Source of the DNA: Streptomyces sp. GESEQ-4
Lineage (GTDB): Bacteria; Actinomycetota; Actinomycetes; Streptomycetales; Streptomycetaceae
Assembly: GCF_017948455.1 (NCBI RefSeq)
Contig: NZ_JAFFSU010000002.1
Coordinates: 124,001-188,000 of the forward strand
Direction of reading: 5' to 3'
DNA length: 64,000 nucleotides
In this document: positions 43,199-50,922 of the stretch, in pieces
Numbering within the stretch: the stretch's first letter is position 1
How the letters are laid out: each line of letters opens with the position of its first letter
Program-made: the position numbers and the translations under genes
The notes under the pieces: generated by a model
What the model was told of the DNA's origin: nothing
Database searches by the model: none
Seen by the model: only the letters and a program-made list of their open reading frames with translations

Positions 43199-44794
43199 TT
43201 GAGGGACATGCGACCAAAAGGCCGGGTTGCGGCGCTCGGTTCGGCCGGAGTGCTCGTCACGGCGACCCTGATAGCGGGCGCTGTCGCGGCGCCCACCGCC
43301 GGCGCGACCAGCCGGCACGGGCAGGATCGCGAGGCCCGTGGCGTGTCGCTGGCCGCCGCCCGTGCCGCGAAGGCCGGGATCGACTGGCAGGACTGCCCCG
43401 CCGACTGGGGACTCGAGAAGCCCATCCAGTGCGGCTGGGTCACGGTTCCGCTCGACTACGCCAAGCCGAACGGCAAGCAGATCAAGCTCGCCGTCGACCG
43501 CATCGGCAACACGGGCACCAAGGCGGAGCGCCAGGGCGCCCTCATCTACAACCCCGGCGGCCCCGGCGGTTCGGGCCTGCGCTTCCCACGCCGGGTCACC
43601 ACCAAGGCCCCGCTCTGGGTGAACACTTCGAAGGCGTACGACTTCGTGGGCTTCGACCCGCGCGGTGTCGGGCACTCGGCGCCCATCTCCTGCGCCGATC
43701 CTCAGGAGTTCGTGAAGGCGCCCAAGCTGGACCCGGTGCCGGACTCCGAGGCCGACAAGCGCGCCCAGCGCAAGCTCGCCGCCGAGTACGCGGCCGGCTG
43801 CAAGGAGCGCAGCGGCGAGATGCTGCCGCACATGACCACGCCGAACACCGCACGCGACCTGGACGTGATCCGGGCCGCGCTCGGCGAGAAGAAGCTCAAC
43901 TTCCTCGGCGTCTCCTACGGCACGTACATCGCCGCCGTCTACGGCACGATGTTCCCGACGCATGTGCGCCGTATGGTCGCCGACAGCGTCGTCAACCCGT
44001 CGCGCGAGAAGATCTGGTACGAGGCCAACCTCGACCAGGACGTCGCCTTCGAGATGCGCTGGAAGGACTGGCAGGACTGGGTCGCCAAGAACGACGCGAC
44101 CTATCACCTGGGCGACACTCGGGCCGAAGTCCAGGCCCAGTGGCTGAAGTTGAGGGCCGCGGCCAAGGAGAACCCGATCGGTGGGGTCGTCGGTCCGGCC
44201 GAGCTCATCAGCTTCTTCCAGAGCGCTCCTTACTACGACTCCGCGTGGGCGCCCACCGCCCAGGTGTGGAGCAAGTACGTCGCCGGTGACACTCAGGCGC
44301 TCGTCGACGCCGCCGCTCCCGACCTGTCGGACACCGCGGGCAACGCCGCCTCGGAGAACGGCAACGCCGTCTACACCGCCGTCGAGTGCACCGACGCCAA
44401 GTGGCCCACCAGCTGGAAGAAGTGGGACCGCGACAACACCGAGCTGCACAAGAAGTACCCGTTCATGACGTGGGCCAACGCCTGGCTGAACCTGCCCTGC
44501 GCCACCTGGCCGGTCAAGCAGCAGACCCCGGTGAACGTGAAGACCGGCAAAGGTCTGCCGGGCGTGCTGATCGTGCAGGCCACGCGTGACGCGGCCACTC
44601 CGTACGAGGGCGCGCTCGAGCTGCACAAGCGCTTCAAGGGCTCCCGCCTGATCACCGAGAAGAACGCGGGCTCCCACGGCGTGACCAGCCTGGTCAACCC
44701 GTGCATCAACGAGCGGGTGGACACCTACTTGCTCACCGGCAAGCTGGACGGCGCCGACGTGACCTGCGCACCGCACGCCACGCCCAAGCCGTAA
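43199..44794 (+). CDS. tap: Secreted tripeptidyl aminopeptidase
   Basis: 531 residues from the TTG at 43199 (GGGGAGG five bases upstream); the ATG at 43208 is an alternative. Signal peptide ending GAVAAPTAGA. Alpha/beta-hydrolase of the SlpD/SlpE-Tap type: oxyanion region YNPGGPGGSG, nucleophile FLGVSYGTYIAAVYG, catalytic Asp in VQATRDAATPYEGA and His in AGSHGVTSLVNPC. It releases tripeptides from protein N-termini outside the cell. Very close in sequence to the S. lividans Tap as I recall it. A hairpin terminator follows. Confidence 0.93.
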   Translation: MRDMRPKGRVAALGSAGVLVTATLIAGAVAAPTAGATSRHGQDREARGVSLAAARAAKAGIDWQDCPADWGLEKPIQCGWVTVPLDYAKPNGKQIKLAVDRIGNTGTKAERQGALIYNPGGPGGSGLRFPRRVTTKAPLWVNTSKAYDFVGFDPRGVGHSAPISCADPQEFVKAPKLDPVPDSEADKRAQRKLAAEYAAGCKERSGEMLPHMTTPNTARDLDVIRAALGEKKLNFLGVSYGTYIAAVYGTMFPTHVRRMVADSVVNPSREKIWYEANLDQDVAFEMRWKDWQDWVAKNDATYHLGDTRAEVQAQWLKLRAAAKENPIGGVVGPAELISFFQSAPYYDSAWAPTAQVWSKYVAGDTQALVDAAAPDLSDTAGNAASENGNAVYTAVECTDAKWPTSWKKWDRDNTELHKKYPFMTWANAWLNLPCATWPVKQQTPVNVKTGKGLPGVLIVQATRDAATPYEGALELHKRFKGSRLITEKNAGSHGVTSLVNPCINERVDTYLLTGKLDGADVTCAPHATPKP

Positions 44795-44811
44795 AGAGTC
44801 GTACGACATGA

Positions 44812-44838
44812 GGGGCGGCCGGAGTCTCCGGCCGCCCC
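44812..44838. terminator. Bidirectional hairpin terminator after tap
   Basis: Perfect 12-bp stem GGGGCGGCCGGA / TCCGGCCGCCCC with a 3-nt loop, between convergent tap and the epimerase gene. Confidence 0.88.
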
Positions 44839-44842
44839 TTGC

Positions 44843-45868
44843 TCACGCCTCCAGCCAGGCGTCCTCCGCCGCGTAGTCGAAGAGGTCGCCGTAGGACTGG
44901 AACATCTTCGGGTACGCCTCCCGCCAGTCCCGTCCGGCCAGTCGGCGCTCGATCCAGGCGACCGTGGCGGGGAGCGTCTCCGCGTACCGCGCCACCGGGT
45001 GGTAGCCCAGCTCCCGTTCGGCGGCGGACATGGCGCAGACCACGGGCGCCGGAACCGACCACGGAGTGTCGCCGACGGTCGGTGCCGGAGGCGGCCCGTC
45101 CACGAGCACGCTCTCCGTCTCGACGCCCATGACCGCGTCGATGGCCCCGGCGATCTCCGCCACCGTCGGCGCGTCGGGATCGACGGCGTTGAGGACGCGC
45201 GAGCCGGGCCGCGCGGCGGCCAGCCGGATCAGCTCCGCGATGTTGTGCACGCTCGCCGGATGGAAGCGGCTCTCGCCGCCGAAGGGGAGGATCCGCCGGG
45301 TCCGGCCGTCCAGGTTGCGCTTGACGAAGTACAGCTCGCGCGGAGTCTGGCAGTGCGGGCCGTGGATAGCGCCCGCGCGCAGCAGCGTCGTCGGCAACCG
45401 GTCGTCGGCGGCGAGGAGTTCACGCTCCAGCGCGGCCTTGCGGGTGCTGTACGAGGCGTCGCCCGGCCGGACCGTGCGCTGGTCCTCCGTGAGCGGCACC
45501 GGATATACGGGAAAGCCGTCGGGCTCGCCCTGTGTGTCGAAGTTCCGGCCCTTGTCGTCCTCGTACACCGACACGCTGGAGATCACCACGGCCGAGCCGA
45601 CGCGTCCGGCGAGCGAGATCAACTGCCGTGCGTGCTCGGTCCCGTAGGCGACCATGTCCACCAGCACGTCACAGCCGTCGCCGACCACGGCGGCCAGGGC
45701 CGCGTCGTCCGCCCGGTCGACGCGCGCGACGCGCACCCCCTCGGGCCAGTCCTCGTCCCGCCCGCCGCCCCGCGAGACGGCGGTCACCTCCCAGCCGTCC
45801 CGGGCCAGCGCGTCCACCGCCGGCCGTCCGATCTGTCCTGTCGCTCCGAGCACCACAGCACGTCTCAT
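44843..45868 (-). CDS. NAD(P)-dependent epimerase/dehydratase (extended SDR)
   Basis: 341 residues from the ATG at 45868. Rossmann motif VVLGATGQIGRPAVDAL, then VISSVSVYEDD and an active-site-like YSTRKAALE (YxxxK variant). A nucleotide-sugar or small-metabolite oxidoreductase is likely; the substrate is not predictable. Related proteins are often called reductases in cell-wall loci, but no such neighbours are present. Confidence 0.85.
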   Translation of the reverse strand: MRRAVVLGATGQIGRPAVDALARDGWEVTAVSRGGGRDEDWPEGVRVARVDRADDAALAAVVGDGCDVLVDMVAYGTEHARQLISLAGRVGSAVVISSVSVYEDDKGRNFDTQGEPDGFPVYPVPLTEDQRTVRPGDASYSTRKAALERELLAADDRLPTTLLRAGAIHGPHCQTPRELYFVKRNLDGRTRRILPFGGESRFHPASVHNIAELIRLAAARPGSRVLNAVDPDAPTVAEIAGAIDAVMGVETESVLVDGPPPAPTVGDTPWSVPAPVVCAMSAAERELGYHPVARYAETLPATVAWIERRLAGRDWREAYPKMFQSYGDLFDYAAEDAWLEA

Positions 45869-45926
45869 ACGGCGACCGTACGGGCGATGAGATCCGCTGC
45901 GGAAAGGCTTCTGCCGACAGCAGAGT

Positions 45927-46652
45927 TCAGCCGAGCGGCAGCCGCGGGAACCGGCGCTCCTTGGCCGCGCTCGCCGCGGCCTGCTCGGCCTTGACGACGG
46001 CCGCGTACTGGTCGACGTACTCCTGCTCGGAGAGCGAGAGGATCGCGTACATGATCTCGTCGGTGATGGCGCGCAGGATCGCCTTCTCGTTCTCCATCCC
46101 GGCATAGCGGGAGAAGTCGAGGGGCTTGCCGAAGCGGATGACCACCGGGTGGATCTTCGGGATCTTCCGGCCCGGCGGCTGGGCCTCGAAGGTGCCGATC
46201 ATCGCGCAGGGAATGACGGGGGCCTGGGCCTTCAGGGCCATGACCGCGACGCCGACCTTGCCCTTGTAGAGGCGGCCGTCGTGCGAGCGGGTGCCTTCCG
46301 GGTAGATGCCGAGCAGCTCGTCCTTGCGCAGTACGCCGAGGCCCTCGCGGATCGCGGCCTGGCCGGCCTCCTTGCCGGAGCGGTCGACCGGGATCTGCCC
46401 GGCACTGCGGAAGAAGGTCGCGATCAGCCGGCCCTTGAGACCGGGGCCGGTGAAGTACTCGGCCTTCGCCAGGAACGTGATGCGCCGCTTGAGGATCGCG
46501 GGCATCAGGAAGTGGTCCGAGAAGGAGAGGTGGTTGCCGGCGACGATGGCGGCGCCCGTCGCGGGAATGTGCTCGAGTCCCTCGATCCGGGGGCGGAAGA
46601 CCAGTCTCAGCAACGGACCCAGCAACACATACTTGAGCACGTAGTAGAACAA
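45927..46652 (-). CDS. plsC: 1-acyl-sn-glycerol-3-phosphate acyltransferase family protein
   Basis: 241 residues from the TTG at 46652, chosen because AGGAG lies nine bases upstream and the family N-terminus is (M)FYYVLKYVLLGPLLR. PlsC motifs: block I GNHLSFSDHF (an HX4D box variant) and block III YPEGTRSHDG. It acylates lysophosphatidic acid in phospholipid synthesis; several paralogues exist per streptomycete, so the exact acceptor is uncertain. Membrane-associated by its N-terminal hydrophobic segment. Confidence 0.88.
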   Translation of the reverse strand: MFYYVLKYVLLGPLLRLVFRPRIEGLEHIPATGAAIVAGNHLSFSDHFLMPAILKRRITFLAKAEYFTGPGLKGRLIATFFRSAGQIPVDRSGKEAGQAAIREGLGVLRKDELLGIYPEGTRSHDGRLYKGKVGVAVMALKAQAPVIPCAMIGTFEAQPPGRKIPKIHPVVIRFGKPLDFSRYAGMENEKAILRAITDEIMYAILSLSEQEYVDQYAAVVKAEQAAASAAKERRFPRLPLG

Positions 46653-46838
46653 GGGGTGGCTCCTCACTCCGGTGGTTCGGCTCAACCGCCGTGTTCTAGC
46701 AGGTCAACCGGCACGTCGTGGGCTGTCAGTGTAGGGGCAGGCGGCACCGGCGGGAACCGTCCTGCCCCTTCTGCGGCTCTGGAACAACTATGGGCGTACA
46801 CCACCCGGGGACGATGCCCGTGAGCCGAAGAGGATGTA

Positions 46839-47819
46839 ATGCTCCGCATTCATTTCACCCCCCATGACCTGCAGAATATTCGAATTCTCCGCAGACCGGA
46901 TCCGCTGTGGGAGCTGATCTGCAGTGTGTGCCGCCTGAAAACAGGCCAGGGGCCGCTGGAATTCGGCCATTGGCGTCGCTCCGTGCACGCCAGAATGGAA
47001 GGGGACCGGGTTCTGGGGGCGGCGCTGCAGCCGTTACGGACACTGGTCCCCAGCGTCGGATACATTCCCGATTTCCTCACACCCCCGGCCGCCGGAGGGG
47101 AGCTGTCCGACGCGCTCGACCTGGTGCGTGGCACCCCGCGCGGGCGGATCGTACGTGAGCTGACCCGGCTCGGCGAGCGCCGGGTCCTGCCGGGCTGGAC
47201 CGTGACGCTGGGCAGGCCGGGGGACGAGGGGCTGGCCGCGCTGACCCGTGCGCTGGACGCGTACTTCGGCGCCGTGCTGCGGCCGCACTGGCCCCACATC
47301 CGAGCGGTCGTCGGCAATGACATCGACCTGCGCACCCGCACCCTCCTGGACGGGGGCACCCAGGCGCTGCTCAACGGCCTGTATCCGCTGGCCCGTTGGA
47401 ACGCTCCCGTCCTGGAGGTCGACTACCCCGTGCGGCGCGACCTCCTCCTCGAAGGCCGCGGTCTGCTCCTCGTCCCGTCCTTCTTCTGCTGGCGCCGGCC
47501 CACCGCCCTGGCCGATCCCGCGCTGCCGCCGGTGCTCGTCTATCCCGTGTCGAAAGCCCCGTTGGACCTCACCCGGGCCACGGGGCAGGGCGTCGTACGC
47601 CTGCTCGGCCGCACGCGGGCCGCCATCCTGGCCGATGTCGCCCGGCGAGACGGCCGTACCAGCTCCGAGGTCGCCGAAGCGGTCGGTATCGCTCCGGCCA
47701 GCGTGAGTTACCAGATCGGTGTCCTGCGGGAGGGCGGTCTTGTGGACAGTCAACGCGCCGGTAAATACGTCCTCCACGCGGCCACCGCATTGGGCTTACG
47801 GTTACTCGACGCGCGGTGA
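46839..47819 (+). CDS. ArsR-like winged-helix regulator with DUF5937-type N-terminus
   Basis: 326 residues. The N-terminal about 240 residues (MLRIHFTPHDLQNIRILRRP, then LWELICSVCRLKTGQGPLEF) are the DUF5937 region. A C-terminal winged helix follows (about 250-320; RTRAAILADVARRDGRTSSE, then VSYQIGVLREGGLV). Streptomyces has many of these, mostly uncharacterised. GAGGATG precedes the ATG. It lies upstream of, and may regulate, the cutinase-like gene. Confidence 0.85.
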   Translation: MLRIHFTPHDLQNIRILRRPDPLWELICSVCRLKTGQGPLEFGHWRRSVHARMEGDRVLGAALQPLRTLVPSVGYIPDFLTPPAAGGELSDALDLVRGTPRGRIVRELTRLGERRVLPGWTVTLGRPGDEGLAALTRALDAYFGAVLRPHWPHIRAVVGNDIDLRTRTLLDGGTQALLNGLYPLARWNAPVLEVDYPVRRDLLLEGRGLLLVPSFFCWRRPTALADPALPPVLVYPVSKAPLDLTRATGQGVVRLLGRTRAAILADVARRDGRTSSEVAEAVGIAPASVSYQIGVLREGGLVDSQRAGKYVLHAATALGLRLLDAR

Positions 47820-47961
47820 CGCGCGGTGACGCTGCGGTGCGACATTTCGAACCACATTGAAGTGTTTGAGCTTCGCTTCCGCCGATGCGAATGTGACGGC
47901 TGTCCTTGCGATGACTGTTTGAGGCCTGTGCGCTGTGCCGGGCCGAACCAGGGGGAAACGC

Positions 47962-49599
47962 ATGAGATATGCCGCAGGACCAGGAAGAAATCACACACCA
48001 CGCCGCCGGGCGATATGGGTGGCCGTCCTCGCACTGCTGGCCGGACTGTTCTCGACGGCTCAACTCGCCGGCGCCGACAGCGCGTCCGCACTGCCGCCGC
48101 CGCCCCAGCCGGCGATGAACTGCGACAAGCCGTGGGTGATCATCAATGCCTACGGCACGGCCGAGTATGTGACACCGGGCGTGACCACGCCTTACGGATC
48201 CATCGGAGTCAACGACACCTACGTCAGGGCGGTGAACTCGGCGCTCAACGACCAGGGAGTGCCGGACAGCGACATCACCGCGCGCAATCTGCCCTATCCC
48301 GCGTCGGCGATCGACTGGGACCTGCCGTGGCCGCCCTTCCTGGGCGACAACCCGGGGCCCGACGACTACTGGGAGTCGATGTGGAAGGGCCGCGACGAAC
48401 TGGTCCGTGAGATCGAGTTCTACTCCGACTGCCCGAGCCGCCCGACGCTGGTGCTGATCGGATACTCGCAGGGTGGTCAGGTGATCAAGAACGCCCTCGC
48501 CGACTCGGCCGTCGCCGGGGACCAGCGCCGGTCCGACTCGGTGGGCGCCGCCATCACCATCGGGGACGCGTCCCGCCACAACGGCCAGGCCGGAATGGCG
48601 CAGAACAGGCAGATGCTGACCCTCAACCGTGACTACCAGGAGACCACCACCACCATCGACCGCGGCGGACTGATGCAGCGGGTGTCGGTGCCTTCGGTGT
48701 TCGCCGGGTTCATCGGTGACGGACGGTACTTCGACGTCTGCCGCACCGACGACCTCGTGTGCAACAAGCCGGGACGCCCCGGCACGGGCAACTGGCTGGC
48801 TGAGTTCGGCCTGAGCATCGACGACGGTACGACCAACCCGCCGCACATCGCCTACCGGGACAACGCCCGCCCCAACGGGAACCCCAGGATCGTGTGGCAG
48901 AACGAGCAAGGCGCACGCGTCGCGGCCGATGTCGCCGAACGTGCCGTGGCCGCCGCGGTGGCCCAGCGCAACATCGTCCACCCGCCGCCGGAGCCGGAAG
49001 TACCGCCCGGCACCACGCCGGTCGAGATGTGGGCGACCGATGTCAACGTGCGCACGGCCCCGACGACCGACGCCGCGATCACCCACCGGTTCCCCGGTCC
49101 CACCACCGTCTACGTCCAGTGCCAGAAGCATGCCGAGTCGGTGACGGACGGCGGTGTCACCAACGACGTCTGGTCGTATCTGCCCGTCCAGCACGGCTGG
49201 ATCAGCAACGTCTATCTGCGGGGCCCCGCGTGGCTTCCGGGGGTGCCGGAGTGCGCTGGCTCGACACCGCCGCCCGAGCAGGGGCTCTACCACTGCGACA
49301 TCGGCGGTGACCCCGAGAACTGGTGCGCCCGGGTGACCGGCATCGACCCGGGATCGTTCCTCGGCATGTACAACGAGCCGAACTACGATCACGGGCGGAG
49401 CTCGTCCTACCAGGGCCACAACGGCGACGAGTTGATCGTGCACTGCTGGACGACGGGTGCGGTCGACGCCGACGGGACCGGCAACCGGTACTGGTTCTTC
49501 GCCGACACCGGCGGAGCCCTGCCGGGCGGTTACGTCAACGACCACTACCTGACGACGGGCAGGTTCGCGGACTGGAGCCAGGTCATCCCGCCCTGCTGA
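47962..49599 (+). CDS. Secreted cutinase-family protein with SH3-like C-terminal domains
   Basis: 545 residues. Tat-like signal (PRRRAIWVAVLALLAGLFS, cleavage near residue 44), then a cutinase/PE-PPE-type alpha/beta-hydrolase domain (about 55-345) with nucleophile LIGYSQGGQVIKNAL (Ser169). The C-terminal part has a bacterial SH3-like repeat (about 354-410; MWATDVNVRTAPTTDAAI) and a cysteine-containing domain to the end (HCWTTGAVDADG). A secreted esterase or lipase with added binding modules is likely, perhaps wall-bound; mycobacterial relatives act on lipids. The domain combination is unusual to me. ATG at 47962 after GGGGGAA. Confidence 0.8.
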   Translation: MRYAAGPGRNHTPRRRAIWVAVLALLAGLFSTAQLAGADSASALPPPPQPAMNCDKPWVIINAYGTAEYVTPGVTTPYGSIGVNDTYVRAVNSALNDQGVPDSDITARNLPYPASAIDWDLPWPPFLGDNPGPDDYWESMWKGRDELVREIEFYSDCPSRPTLVLIGYSQGGQVIKNALADSAVAGDQRRSDSVGAAITIGDASRHNGQAGMAQNRQMLTLNRDYQETTTTIDRGGLMQRVSVPSVFAGFIGDGRYFDVCRTDDLVCNKPGRPGTGNWLAEFGLSIDDGTTNPPHIAYRDNARPNGNPRIVWQNEQGARVAADVAERAVAAAVAQRNIVHPPPEPEVPPGTTPVEMWATDVNVRTAPTTDAAITHRFPGPTTVYVQCQKHAESVTDGGVTNDVWSYLPVQHGWISNVYLRGPAWLPGVPECAGSTPPPEQGLYHCDIGGDPENWCARVTGIDPGSFLGMYNEPNYDHGRSSSYQGHNGDELIVHCWTTGAVDADGTGNRYWFFADTGGALPGGYVNDHYLTTGRFADWSQVIPPC

Positions 49600-49608
49600 A
49601 ACCGGAGT

Positions 49609-49652
49609 TGATCGTCGTACGGCGCTGCGCCATCACAGCCGTACGACGATCA
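49609..49652. terminator. Bidirectional hairpin overlapping the SpoIIE gene end
   Basis: Perfect 15-bp stem TGATCGTCGTACGGC (49609-49623) / GCCGTACGACGATCA (49638-49652). The 3' arm includes the last codons of the convergent SpoIIE gene (stop at 49633). Confidence 0.75.
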
Positions 49653-50862
49653 GCGCCGTGTCGTCGGTGGCACCTCCCGGCGGCAGCAGCTCCAGCAGGA
49701 CGGCGTCGGCGAGGGTCTCGGGGTCGGCCCCCAGGTGGCGGCCGAGTGAGTCGGCGAGGCGGGACAGGCCGGTGTCGATGTCCTCGCGGCGGCGTTCGAT
49801 CAGGCCGTCCGTGTACAGCACGAGCGTCGCGCCCTCGGTGAAGGTGATGCGGGCCTCCGGTCGGGGGATCGGGCTCGGGCGGGCGTCCAGCGGGGGATCG
49901 GTGGCCCGGTCGAGGAACTCCACCCGGCCGTCGGGGTGCAGCAGCGCGGGCGGGGGGTGTCCGGCGCTGCTGTAGGTGATGGTGTGGGCGTCGAAGTCGA
50001 TGAAGGTGGTGACCGCGGTGGCCGATTCGGCGCCGTCGACCACATGGGCGTAGCGGCCCAGGACGTCCAGGGCCTGCGCGGGTCCGTCGGCGACGCGTGA
50101 GGTGGCGGTGAGCGCGCTGCGCAGCTGGCCCATGACACCGGCGGCCTCCAGGCCGTGGCCGACCACGTCGCCCACGGAGACGCCGATGCGGTTGCCGCCC
50201 ACCAGGTCGACCAGGTCGTACCAGTCCCCGCACACGTTCAGGGCGCCGACGGCCGGACGGTAGCGGACCGCGGCGCGCTGGTCGCCGACCTGGCGGCGGG
50301 CGGGGAGCATCGCCTCCTGGAGAGCGAGGGCGACCTCGCGCTCGCGGGCGTGGGCCTGGCGCAACCGGTCGTTGAGTTCCTGGAGTTCACGGCCGCGCGT
50401 GTACAGCTCGGCCTCCAGCACCCGGGCGCGGCCACCCATGGGACCGCCGCGGGCCCGGATGAGTTCGGTGACCTCCTCGACCCGGTGCACCACCAGCACG
50501 ACTGTGCCGTCCGGTCCGAACACCGGCGCGTTCACCGGGCTCCAGTAGCGCTCCTCCCACTGCCCGGGGCGCTCGGGGGATTCGACGTCGTACCGCTGCA
50601 GTGCCATGGTGTCGCGCTCGCCCGTGGCCACCACCCGGCGCATGGAGGTCTGCACGTTGTGCATGCCCTTGGACGACGGGTTGTCGGGGTTCTCCGGGAA
50701 GACGTCGAAGATGTAGCGCCCCACGACCTGCTCGCGCTCGCGCCCGGCGAGCCGCAGGAAGTCCTCGTTGACGTCCGCGTACACCAGCTCGGGGGTGAGC
50801 AGCGCGACCATTCCGGGCAGGCCCTTGAAGACCGCCTCGTAGTCGATCGACGCGTCCTTCAT
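49633..50862 (-). CDS. PAS-SpoIIE (PP2C) serine phosphatase
   Basis: 409 residues. PAS domain (about 8-125), a coiled-coil linker (RELQELNDRLRQAHARERE), and an SpoIIE/RsbU-type PP2C domain (about 195-405) with ALQEAMLPARR, GDWYDLV and SVGDVVGHGLEAA metal-binding residues. Such enzymes dephosphorylate anti-anti-sigma proteins. No sigma, RsbV or RsbW gene is adjacent, but the next gene upstream is a second SpoIIE protein 60 bp away on the same strand. Confidence 0.92.
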   Translation of the reverse strand: MKDASIDYEAVFKGLPGMVALLTPELVYADVNEDFLRLAGREREQVVGRYIFDVFPENPDNPSSKGMHNVQTSMRRVVATGERDTMALQRYDVESPERPGQWEERYWSPVNAPVFGPDGTVVLVVHRVEEVTELIRARGGPMGGRARVLEAELYTRGRELQELNDRLRQAHAREREVALALQEAMLPARRQVGDQRAAVRYRPAVGALNVCGDWYDLVDLVGGNRIGVSVGDVVGHGLEAAGVMGQLRSALTATSRVADGPAQALDVLGRYAHVVDGAESATAVTTFIDFDAHTITYSSAGHPPPALLHPDGRVEFLDRATDPPLDARPSPIPRPEARITFTEGATLVLYTDGLIERRREDIDTGLSRLADSLGRHLGADPETLADAVLLELLPPGGATDDTALIVVRL

Positions 50863-50922
50863 GGCTGCCGCCTCACCGCCGGTTCACCCCAGTTTCGCAC
50901 GATATAAAACGGGGTTCGTGGC

